NCBI GenBank assembly: GCA_030147305.1
Contig: JASLAE010000378.1
Coordinates: 1 to 21,298 of the forward strand
From: Cesiribacter sp.
Lineage (GTDB): Bacteria; Bacteroidota; Bacteroidia; Cytophagales; Cyclobacteriaceae
Reading direction: 5' to 3'
DNA length: 21,298 nt
This document shows positions 7,884 to 14,870 of the stretch, one piece after another (position 1 is the stretch's first letter; each line of letters opens with the position of its first letter). Below the pieces are notes generated by a model that was not told the origin of the DNA, searched no databases, and was given only the letters and a program-made list of their open reading frames with translations. Position numbers and translations under genes: made by a program.

Positions 7884-8885
7884 CTAGAGCTTTTGAATTA
7901 CAAAATCAGTGAATTGCTGGGTAGTAGCTTTACCGCCCAGATCACCGGTACATTGTTCCTGAATCTTAAGGGTGCCATCTATAGCATGGCTGATGCGTTT
8001 GGCATAATCTACCAAATCCATATGATAGAGCATCATAACAGCAGAACGGAGTAGTGCCGTAGGGTTAGCTTTACCCTGTCCGGCAATATCCGGCGCTGTG
8101 CCATGCACTGCTTCAAAGATCGCGACATCGTCGCCAATATTAGCACCAGACACCACACCCAGGCCACCTACCAGCCCTGCACAAAGGTCGGACAGTATAT
8201 CGCCAAATAGGTTGGTGGTTACAATCACATCGAACTGCTGGGGCTTGATCACCAGCTGCATGCACATGTTGTCTACAATGATATTATCTACAACAATACC
8301 GGGATAATCTTTTGCCAGCTCCTCTCCTGCTTTCAGGAGCAGCCTGCCGGCATTCTTAAGAATATTGGCTTTGTGCACCAGGGTTACTTTCTTGCAACCA
8401 CGCTTGTTTGCATATTCCAGTGCTGCCTTTACAATGCGGTAACAGCCATCCCAGGTAACCCGGCTTATGGAGTCTGCGATCTGCAGGCGTTCATCGAAAA
8501 ACTCCAGACCTGCATAAAGCCCTTCTGTGTTTTCGCGGAAAATAACCAGGTTAACATCGGTGAATTTAGACGCTACGCCAGGGGTGGTCACGCAGGGGCG
8601 TACATTTTGGTAAAGATCGAACAGCTGGCGCAGCTGTACATTAACACTCTTAAAACCCTTGCCAACTGGCGTTGTGAGGGGACCTTTAAGCGCTACTTTA
8701 TTCTTTTTAATTGATTCAATGAGGCTGGCAGGTATCAATTCGCCGACTTCGGCCAGGGTGGTTTGCCCTGCGTTTTCTTCATCCCATTCAATAGGAACGC
8801 CAGCAGCTGCAAATATACGTTTGACAGAATCTGTAATTTCGGGGCCTATCCCGTCGCCCTTTATCAGGGTAACTGTTGTAGCCAT
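7884..8885 (-). CDS. NAD-type isocitrate dehydrogenase (isocitrate/isopropylmalate dehydrogenase family)
   Basis: The 333-residue product is a beta-decarboxylating dehydrogenase. Visible residues include the N-terminal LIKGDGIGPEI, the substrate-binding Ser80, Asn82 and Arg86 in SVNVQLRQ, and Arg96 in NVRP. Also present are Tyr124 (ENTEGLYAG), Lys172 (VHKANILK), and the metal-binding aspartates near 206, 229 and 233 (NLFGDILSD). The cofactor loop reads HGTAPDIAGQGKANPTA. The Ser-Asn-Arg arrangement and LYQNVRP resemble NAD-dependent isocitrate dehydrogenases rather than 3-isopropylmalate dehydrogenases, which have a different Arg pattern and usually lie near leuCD. Homoisocitrate dehydrogenase is a weaker alternative. 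Oxidising isocitrate to 2-oxoglutarate in the TCA cycle is the likely role. The gene lies 3 bases after the YtxH gene, inside the nusB-coaE operon. Confidence 0.82.
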   Translation of the reverse strand: MATTVTLIKGDGIGPEITDSVKRIFAAAGVPIEWDEENAGQTTLAEVGELIPASLIESIKKNKVALKGPLTTPVGKGFKSVNVQLRQLFDLYQNVRPCVTTPGVASKFTDVNLVIFRENTEGLYAGLEFFDERLQIADSISRVTWDGCYRIVKAALEYANKRGCKKVTLVHKANILKNAGRLLLKAGEELAKDYPGIVVDNIIVDNMCMQLVIKPQQFDVIVTTNLFGDILSDLCAGLVGGLGVVSGANIGDDVAIFEAVHGTAPDIAGQGKANPTALLRSAVMMLYHMDLVDYAKRISHAIDGTLKIQEQCTGDLGGKATTQQFTDFVIQKL

Positions 8886-8888
8886 AAT

Positions 8889-9188
8889 TTATTTATAATC
8901 TTTTTTTATCTGCCCAATGAGCGTTTCCACATCTTTCAGGAGCTCCTCGGCTTTTACTTTAGCATCGGTGATTACACGTTCGCTTTCTGAGCGCGCGTAG
9001 CTATCCGGCATATCTTCTGCCTGCAGCTCGCGCAGGATATCTTCCAGCGAAGATTTGAATCGGTACAGGTTGTATGATACACGGCCACGGGTATTAGAAC
9101 CTTTATCGGGAGCAAACAACACTCCAAACAGTAAACCCAAACCCGCTCCAGTAATCAGTGAGAGAACTCCTATCGTACCTTTATTCAT
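8889..9188 (-). CDS. YtxH-domain membrane protein
   Basis: The 99-residue product has an N-terminal Gly-rich transmembrane helix (about residues 5-27, GVLSLITGAGLGLLFGVLFA) followed by the YtxH signature APDKGSNTRGRV. The rest is a charged helical region with a C-terminal coiled-coil-like stretch (VKAEELLKDVETLIGQIKKD). YtxH proteins are small membrane proteins linked to stress in Bacillus; the function here is unknown. It lies 9 bases downstream of nusB and 3 bases upstream of the isocitrate dehydrogenase gene. Confidence 0.85.
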   Translation of the reverse strand: MNKGTIGVLSLITGAGLGLLFGVLFAPDKGSNTRGRVSYNLYRFKSSLEDILRELQAEDMPDSYARSESERVITDAKVKAEELLKDVETLIGQIKKDYK

Positions 9189-9197
9189 AAATTGCTA

Positions 9198-10370
9198 TTA
9201 TTTATTATCAATTAATCCTCTTCCGCTTTTCCGGATTATTCCTTTCTCCTGTAACTCTACTGATAGCACATCCAGTATACCATTCACAAATATTTTACTC
9301 TTGGGAGTACTATACCGTTTTGAGAGCTCAATATACTCGTTTATCGTTACTTTTACAGGGATGCTTGGAAAATTAATCATTTCGCAAAGTGCCATCATGA
9401 GGATGATTTTATCCAGCAGCGCCAGCCTTTCCACATCCCAGTTTTTACTTTTGCCGGCAATAAGCTGCTCAAAATCAGGCTCTTTTTGTATGGTAAGCTT
9501 GTAGAGGTCTATGAAGAATTCCCGATCGTCCTCCCAGTTTACAGACAGCACTGCCAGGGCTACATTGCTGTCGCTTTCCGGGGTCAGCTCTTTAACCGTA
9601 CGCTGCACCATGCTCTTGAGCACCTCGCTGTTTTCGCTCCAGTAGAGGTCCTGCCGCTCCATAAAAGACTCTACCAGCGCATGCTTAAAGAATATTTTCT
9701 TGACAACATGCAGCACTATTTTCTGGTCGGCCTCAAAGTCTGGGGCAGTTTCTTTCAGATAGGCCAGGTAAGCCTCGTCCTGCAGCAGCACATCGCGATA
9801 GAGCTCCTGCACAAAGTCCTGATCGCTTTTCCAGTTCAGGTTCTGGCGTATGGCCTCAGTCTGCAGGGTTTTATTTTGCTCCAGTTGCTGCAGCACCTTG
9901 TTGTTGAACCAGTTCTGCTCCTCTACCCCGGTGGGACGGCCTCTTTCCAGCAGGTTCTCACGCGCCTGCCGGCCATAACGGCGCAGTTCCAGCAGCAGTA
10001 ACAAAAAGTGCAGATAGCGGCCCGCTAGCTTTTCGGCTTCAATCACCATGGTTTTACGCAGGTGGTCAAAGTCTTGCTGTACCAGCTTATTATAATAAGT
10101 AAGGGCATCGTTGGCAGCAGAAAGCTGCGCTGGGGTAAGCTCAGGAGCGGGTTGAAGCCTGCGTTGCTCGTGGCTTTTTACAAAAAGCCCTGCAGCAGCC
10201 TTGCGGCTTTCTTCGAGCTTTACCGGATCCTGCACCTCCATGGAGTTCAGATCGGGAGCAAACTCCTCCCGTATCAGGTCCAGAGCCAGGTGATAATCGG
10301 ACTGGCGGCACTGCAAATACGCAAAGATATTTTGCATGGCCTTTATACGCAGGTACCTTCGGTTCAGCAT
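9198..10370 (-). CDS. nusB: Transcription antitermination factor NusB, long form
   Basis: NusB with NusE (S10) binds boxA RNA and promotes antitermination in rRNA operons. The C-terminal part (about residues 290-380) shows the conserved NusB core: NWDVERLALLDKIILMMALCE, FPSIPVKVTINEYIELSKRY and SKIFVNGILD. The N-terminus LNRRYLRIKAMQNIFAYLQC matches the first NusB helix (RRxxRxxAMQxLY). Between them lie roughly 250 residues not found in the classical ~140-residue NusB; this region is rich in Gln, Leu, Glu and Arg and looks helical. Long NusB proteins are typical of Bacteroidota. The gene opens the minus-strand operon ending in coaE. Immediately upstream is the terminator of the leucine dehydrogenase gene, so the operon must have its own promoter, which I could not identify. 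Confidence 0.9.
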   Translation of the reverse strand: MLNRRYLRIKAMQNIFAYLQCRQSDYHLALDLIREEFAPDLNSMEVQDPVKLEESRKAAAGLFVKSHEQRRLQPAPELTPAQLSAANDALTYYNKLVQQDFDHLRKTMVIEAEKLAGRYLHFLLLLLELRRYGRQARENLLERGRPTGVEEQNWFNNKVLQQLEQNKTLQTEAIRQNLNWKSDQDFVQELYRDVLLQDEAYLAYLKETAPDFEADQKIVLHVVKKIFFKHALVESFMERQDLYWSENSEVLKSMVQRTVKELTPESDSNVALAVLSVNWEDDREFFIDLYKLTIQKEPDFEQLIAGKSKNWDVERLALLDKIILMMALCEMINFPSIPVKVTINEYIELSKRYSTPKSKIFVNGILDVLSVELQEKGIIRKSGRGLIDNK

Positions 10371-10391
10371 GGAGCAGAATCAGCGTTTAAT

Positions 10392-10437
10392 CAAAAAAAC
10401 AAAGAAGCTTGCTGCAAAGATGCAGCATAGCTTCTTT
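10392..10437 (-). terminator. Rho-independent terminator of the leucine dehydrogenase gene
   Basis: The outer stem AAAGAAGCT/AGCTTCTTT and inner stem GCTGCA/TGCAGC close on an AAGA loop, separated by a 1-by-2 internal bulge (10401-10437). On the minus strand the hairpin is followed by a seven-T run (the A run at 10393-10399). It separates the leucine dehydrogenase gene from nusB. Confidence 0.8.
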
Positions 10438-10465
10438 AGTAAAAAGGTTGACTCGCTAATTTGTT

Positions 10466-11569
10466 TTAATATGAGAGCTTTACTCTGCCAACTTCTTCGA
10501 TCCTTTTAAGGGCCATTTGCATGGCAGCCTCTTGTGGGCCTATGTTTTTGGCTTCTGCCTCATTTAAAATATTTAAGCAGATGTCGTAAACTTTCTCTGC
10601 TTTCTGGTAAGCCCGCTCACGCATGTAGTTGCCTTCATACTCGGCAGCCACATTAATAACACCTCCGGAGTTGATCAGGAAATCCGGGGCATATAGGATG
10701 CCTCTTTCCATCAGCATCAGGCCATGCTTTTTCTCTTCCTTCAGCTGGTTGTTGGCCGCACCGGCTACAATCTGGCATTTCAGGCGCGGAATGGTATTGT
10801 CGTTCAGGGAAGCACCCAGGGCGCAGGGAGAATAAATGTCGATGTCCAGGTCGTAAATAGCATCGCCCATGATTACCTCGGCACCAAAACGGCTGGCCAC
10901 CTGCTGCAGGCGCTCTTCGTTAATATCACTGATGTACACTTTGGCATCTTCGTGGCGCAGTCGCTCTACCAGGTACGTACCAACCTGACCAACGCCCTGT
11001 ACCAGAATCTTTTTGCCTTTTAGGCTGTCGTTACCCCAGGCCTTTTTGGCTGCGGCTTTCATGCCCAGATACGTACTGTACGCTGTTACCGGAGAAGGGT
11101 CGCCACCACCGCCTACAATTTCTGGCAGGCCGGCCACATAATCTGTCTCCAGCGCTATATACTCGATGTCTGAGGTGCGGATGTTCACATCTTCGGCCGT
11201 AACATAGCGGCCGCTCAGGCCCTCGACGAACCGGCCAAAGCGGCGCATAAAGGCTTCAGTTTTCTGGGTTTTTGCATCGCCAATGATCACCGCCTTGCCA
11301 CCGCCGTGGTTAAGCCCGGAAATAGCGTTTTTAAACGTCATGCCACGGCTCAGGCGCAGTACATCTGTAATGGCCTCTTCTTCGTTCTTATACTGCCACA
11401 TGCGGGTACCGCCCAGGGCAGGACCTAATGTAGTATTGTGAATAGCAATAATCGCCTTTAAGCTGGTAGCTTTGTCGTAGCATACCACTAGCTGCTCGTG
11501 CTCCATTGCTTCGACCTGATCGAATACAGATGTTTTTTCGCGCGGCATTACTTCATTTACTTCCACCAT
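10466..11569 (-). CDS. Leucine dehydrogenase (Glu/Leu/Phe/Val dehydrogenase family)
   Basis: The 367-residue product reversibly deaminates branched-chain amino acids to 2-oxo acids with NAD, judging from its family. Catalytic motifs are present: MTFKNAISGLNHGGGKAVI holds the substrate and catalytic lysines (Lys80, Lys92), TAEDVN supplies the Asp near 127, and GVGQVG (192-197) is the nucleotide-binding loop. SGGVINVAAEYEG near the C-terminus is typical of leucine rather than hexameric glutamate dehydrogenases. Length also fits leucine dehydrogenase (about 360) rather than glutamate dehydrogenase (about 450). Valine or phenylalanine dehydrogenase cannot be excluded. A second Met (11548) is an alternative start. 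The gene is monocistronic, with a consensus promoter upstream and a terminator downstream. Confidence 0.9.
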   Translation of the reverse strand: MVEVNEVMPREKTSVFDQVEAMEHEQLVVCYDKATSLKAIIAIHNTTLGPALGGTRMWQYKNEEEAITDVLRLSRGMTFKNAISGLNHGGGKAVIIGDAKTQKTEAFMRRFGRFVEGLSGRYVTAEDVNIRTSDIEYIALETDYVAGLPEIVGGGGDPSPVTAYSTYLGMKAAAKKAWGNDSLKGKKILVQGVGQVGTYLVERLRHEDAKVYISDINEERLQQVASRFGAEVIMGDAIYDLDIDIYSPCALGASLNDNTIPRLKCQIVAGAANNQLKEEKKHGLMLMERGILYAPDFLINSGGVINVAAEYEGNYMRERAYQKAEKVYDICLNILNEAEAKNIGPQEAAMQMALKRIEEVGRVKLSY

Positions 11570-11659
11570 GTACGTATGTTTATGTTTGTATTACCTTTGC
11601 TCTCAGGCGTTTTCCGGGAAGAAAAGGCTTGTTTAGCAGAACTTTTTGAAAAATTTACG

Positions 11660-11691
11660 CAAAGCTATACCTTTTACAGCTTTATTTCAAA
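11660..11691 (-). promoter_or_regulatory. Bacteroidota-type promoter of the leucine dehydrogenase gene
   Basis: On the minus strand TTTG (complement of 11688-11691) is followed after 20 bases by TAGCTTTG (complement of 11660-11667). This matches the Bacteroidota primary sigma consensus TTTG-N19-21-TAnnTTTG. Transcription would start near 11653, leaving a leader of about 84 bases before the ATG at 11569. Confidence 0.7.
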
Positions 11692-11740
11692 CGTTGTAGT
11701 AAGGTAAAAACCAATTTGAAATATACCAGTTCCAGAATCT

Positions 11741-13525
11741 GTGAAAGCCCTCAGTTACATCAATAAATACCTGTTCCAGTACAAACGCTACCTGATTTTA
11801 GGAACGCTTTTTCTGGTGATCTCAAATATTTTTGCCATCATACCGGCACAGGTAGTGCGCTACGCTTTTGACCTGGTAAAGGAAAATATAGATCTCTACC
11901 GCCTCTACGAAGGCTACGGCCTGCAAAGCTCCATTTACGAGCTGTTCACCAGCAGTATTTTCATATACGGAATTATTATTCTGGTGATGGCCCTGCTGCG
12001 GGGTGTATTTTTATTTCTGGTAAGGCAAACCATCATTGCCATGTCGCGCTACATTGAGTACGACCTGAAGAATGAAATTTACGCCCATTACCAGACCCTG
12101 CCCCTGAGCTTTTACCGCAGCCACAACACCGGCGATCTGATGGCCCGCATCAGCGAAGATGTGGGTAAGGTCCGTATGTATCTGGGTCCGGCCATTATGT
12201 ATGGCATTAACCTGGTGACACTCTTCCTGATCCTGATTCCCTACATGTTCACCATCAATGCCCGCCTAACCATCTATGTGCTGCTGCCCCTGCCTGTGCT
12301 GTCGCTCAGTATTTATTATGTGAATAACCTGATAGAACAACGAAGTACCGAGATACAAAAGGCACTCAGTGGTCTTTCTACCTACACCCAGGAAGCCTTT
12401 AGTGGCATACGGGTATTAAAGGCATTTGCCCGTGAAGAAGATTCTGCCAATAAGTTTGATGTCCTCAGTGACGACTACAAAAACAAAGCCCTGCGGCTCA
12501 CTTTTGTCAATGCCCTATTCTTCCCGCTTATTCTGGCCCTGATTGGCCTGTCCGTGATCCTGACCGTGTACATTGGCGGACTGGAAGTAATGCGGGGTGC
12601 TATTACCACCGGCAATATTGCCGAATTTATCATTTATGTGAACCTGCTCACCTGGCCGGTAACTTCCCTGGGCTGGATCACCAGCATTGTTCAGCAGGCG
12701 GCTGCCTCGCAACAACGCATCAACGAATTTCTGCAGACCAAGACAGATATAATTTCAACTGAAAACCTGGTGCAGGAGCTGGAGGGAAGGGTGCATTTCG
12801 ATCGGGTAAGCTTTGTTTATCCAGATTCCGGCATCAAGGCACTTACAGATATCAGCTTTAAGGTAGATCCGGGGCAATCACTGGCCATCATCGGCACCAC
12901 AGGCGCTGGCAAAAGCACCATTGCCAACCTGCTGCTGCGCCTCTACGACCCTACACAGGGACAGGTGCTGGTTGATGATGCACCCATCCAGGCATACGAC
13001 CTCACCAGCCTGCGTAGCCAGGTAGGATATGTGCCACAGGATGTTTTTCTTTTTTCAGAAACCATTCGCAATAACATTGCCTGGGGTGAGCCGGGGCTGC
13101 CACAGGATGCCATCAGCCAGGCGGCATCCGATGCCGACCTGCTTGAAAATATAGACCGCTTCCCCAACGGCTTCGAAACGCGGGTGGGCGAAAGAGGAAT
13201 TACCCTCAGTGGTGGGCAGAAGCAACGCGTAAGTATTGCCCGTGCCATTGTGCGCGACCCTAAGATCCTGATCCTGGATGATGCGCTTTCAGCCGTCGAT
13301 ACCAAAACTGAGAACACCATTCTTAACAACCTGAAGCGCATCATGCAGGGGCGTACCAGCATCATCATCAGCCACCGCGTAAGCTCAGCCAAGCTGGCCG
13401 ATCATATTCTGGTACTGGACGATGGCCGTATTGCCGAAAAGGGCAGTCACGAACAACTGATCTCACTGGGCGGTATTTACAAAACCCTTTATGACAAGCA
13501 ACTGCAGGAAGAAGAGGTGGAGTAG
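11741..13525 (+). CDS. ABC exporter half-transporter with a degenerate Walker B (MdlA/BmrC-like)
   Basis: The 594-residue product fuses a six-helix exporter membrane domain (about 15-310) to an ABC ATPase domain (about 350-590). Walker A is GTTGAGKST (385-393), the Q-loop is VGYVPQDVFLFSE, and the signature is canonical LSGGQ (489-493). Walker B is ILILDDALSAVD: the catalytic Glu is Asp514. The switch histidine His545 is present. Asp instead of Glu here is the mark of the degenerate-site subunit in heterodimeric exporters such as MdlA, BmrC and TM287. The coupling-helix segment LPLSFYRSHNTGDLMARISEDV fits the MsbA-like exporter superfamily. The start is GTG at 11741; an in-frame TGA lies 22 bases upstream and no ATG fits between. 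The substrate is unknown: multidrug, peptide or lipid. A likely partner is encoded at 14871-16640. Confidence 0.92.
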   Translation: MKALSYINKYLFQYKRYLILGTLFLVISNIFAIIPAQVVRYAFDLVKENIDLYRLYEGYGLQSSIYELFTSSIFIYGIIILVMALLRGVFLFLVRQTIIAMSRYIEYDLKNEIYAHYQTLPLSFYRSHNTGDLMARISEDVGKVRMYLGPAIMYGINLVTLFLILIPYMFTINARLTIYVLLPLPVLSLSIYYVNNLIEQRSTEIQKALSGLSTYTQEAFSGIRVLKAFAREEDSANKFDVLSDDYKNKALRLTFVNALFFPLILALIGLSVILTVYIGGLEVMRGAITTGNIAEFIIYVNLLTWPVTSLGWITSIVQQAAASQQRINEFLQTKTDIISTENLVQELEGRVHFDRVSFVYPDSGIKALTDISFKVDPGQSLAIIGTTGAGKSTIANLLLRLYDPTQGQVLVDDAPIQAYDLTSLRSQVGYVPQDVFLFSETIRNNIAWGEPGLPQDAISQAASDADLLENIDRFPNGFETRVGERGITLSGGQKQRVSIARAIVRDPKILILDDALSAVDTKTENTILNNLKRIMQGRTSIIISHRVSSAKLADHILVLDDGRIAEKGSHEQLISLGGIYKTLYDKQLQEEEVE

Positions 13526-13594
13526 CCAGGCTTACCAATAAGTGCATCTGCCGGCCATCGGAGATGATTAATCCAGCAGAAACATTGAATCCCC

Positions 13595-14311
13595 ATGCAG
13601 GATTCTTGTTATTCCGGATCAGAATTTCTAATTCGTAAACTCTTACTATTCTACCACTTGGCATTAACCCGACTCTCCCTCTTACTTTGCCTTAGCTGCC
13701 TGCTGGTGGGCTGTGCGCGCTCTTTTACAAAGCCCGACATTACCGAAGCAGACTACATTGCCGCAGGCTCCACAGCGTATAAGCTGGACTTTGACCTGAC
13801 GCAGCAACCTTTGGTACTGCCGGAGCATTTCAACAATAAGCTAAAAAGAGCAAACATGCAGCTGCATGCCGTACGCGTACATAACTCTACGGCAGATACT
13901 GTATGGCTACAGCAGGAGGACATTAAGCTACTTTCCAACAACGAACTGGCTACTGTAGCTACTCCACGACAGGTGTACAAAACCCTGAAACAACCTGTTG
14001 CTGTACATGCATTATGGTTATTACTGGGGCCTTTTGTACGGTACGAGGGCGAGGAAAAAGTGCTGGACTATCACCCCCTGGGGCTTGCCTCGGCCGCCTG
14101 GGGCTTAAGAAATGGCATTGTCGCTTACAGGGCTAACCGGGAGGTAAAAGAATTGGCAGGCCTGTATATTCCCGAAACCGGCATGCCACTGCCGCCCGGC
14201 AGCACCCAGTATGTACTGCTTCCTGTGCTGGGCAATACGCCTGATACACCTCTTGACCTGCAGTACACAGAATCTCCTAAAAACAATACTACATTGCCTA
14301 ATGAGCAGTAG
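13595..14311 (+). CDS. Putative lipoprotein of unknown function
   Basis: The frame from the ATG at 13595 encodes 238 residues with a lipobox LVGC (Cys40) after a hydrophobic stretch. Forty residues is long for a lipoprotein signal. A TTG at 13658 would give an 18-residue pre-Cys segment (MALTRLSLLLCLSCLLVG), a textbook length, and TTG starts appear elsewhere in this window; the true start may therefore be 13658. The mature part shows no family I recognise. It contains a beta-rich segment around LHAVRVHNSTADTVWLQQED, reminiscent of domains that handle surface or periplasmic protein interactions. A hydrophobic stretch follows (HALWLLLGPFV), then GLASAAWGLRNGIVAYRANREV. It is 69 bases downstream of the ABC exporter gene on the same strand, so co-transcription is plausible. 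Its last 14 bases overlap the end of the convergent GyrI-like gene. Confidence 0.7.
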   Translation: MQDSCYSGSEFLIRKLLLFYHLALTRLSLLLCLSCLLVGCARSFTKPDITEADYIAAGSTAYKLDFDLTQQPLVLPEHFNNKLKRANMQLHAVRVHNSTADTVWLQQEDIKLLSNNELATVATPRQVYKTLKQPVAVHALWLLLGPFVRYEGEEKVLDYHPLGLASAAWGLRNGIVAYRANREVKELAGLYIPETGMPLPPGSTQYVLLPVLGNTPDTPLDLQYTESPKNNTTLPNEQ

Positions 14312-14855
14312 GAGCGTCTAAGACGGGCAGCTCAACTTCCAAGCGACTGGGGCCCTGGTATTTTTCAAAATGAATTCCAGGCTGGAGCCTGTATCCCTTT
14401 TCGGCAGCAAATGCTTCTGCCTTCTTCAGGAGTTTATCGGGTGTTGGCCAGACAGCAGCATTTGCATCTAAACTTACCCGTATGGCTTTGGTGGCGGCCA
14501 GTTGCATAATTTCATATCCCTGGGGAAGCGTTTGAGGCATGGGACCTGCCGGAAGTAAGATGCCAATAAATTGCTCTACCGTATCTTTGTCTGTTACCGG
14601 CTCTTTCAGGATTGCCACCGTTAACACACCGGGAATTTCACCACTTTCCCAGCGCCTGCCTACCTCATCCAGCAGCTTATTCAGCTCCGGGTTCTTAAGG
14701 GTGCCTACATAAGGCTTGCCCACCAGCCTGTAATCCCCTTCTAGTGCTATCAACACAACCTCAGGTGCTTTAAAACCACCCAGAAATGCATAAATAATGG
14801 CCGATACAGCCAGAACAGCAGGAATTATAAAGAGAATAACTTTACGGAAAGACAT
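14298..14855 (-). CDS. Membrane-anchored GyrI-like domain protein
   Basis: The 185-residue product has one N-terminal transmembrane helix (about residues 5-25, KVILFIIPAVLAVSAIIYAF) ending in LGGF. A domain resembling the GyrI-like/SOUL effector-binding fold follows. Supporting features are the opening strand VVLIALEGDYRLVGKPYVG, a helix LNKLLDEVGRRW, and FIGILLP. The closing pattern is HFEKYQGPSRLEVELPV, like the Tyr-Glu...Glu-Leu-Pro-Val ending of the family. GyrI-like domains bind small, often cationic or amphipathic ligands in regulators such as BmrR and Rob. The membrane-anchored layout is known from bacteria and from eukaryotic TEX264. It starts 15 bases after the ABC exporter gene at 14871-16640 ends, so the two are probably one operon. 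A role as accessory ligand binder for that exporter is inference. Confidence 0.65.
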   Translation of the reverse strand: MSFRKVILFIIPAVLAVSAIIYAFLGGFKAPEVVLIALEGDYRLVGKPYVGTLKNPELNKLLDEVGRRWESGEIPGVLTVAILKEPVTDKDTVEQFIGILLPAGPMPQTLPQGYEIMQLAATKAIRVSLDANAAVWPTPDKLLKKAEAFAAEKGYRLQPGIHFEKYQGPSRLEVELPVLDAPTAH

Positions 14856-14870
14856 AGTGCAATGTACTGA

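Noticed and set aside
9486..10001. 171-codon open frame antisense to nusB
   Set aside because: It lies wholly within nusB, has no recognisable domain or promoter, and a composition expected of the opposite strand of a Leu/Gln-rich gene.
11592..11599. TACCTTTG on the plus strand as a promoter for the ABC exporter gene
   Set aside because: It matches the -7 consensus but has no TTTG at -33 spacing and lies about 140 bases before the GTG start.
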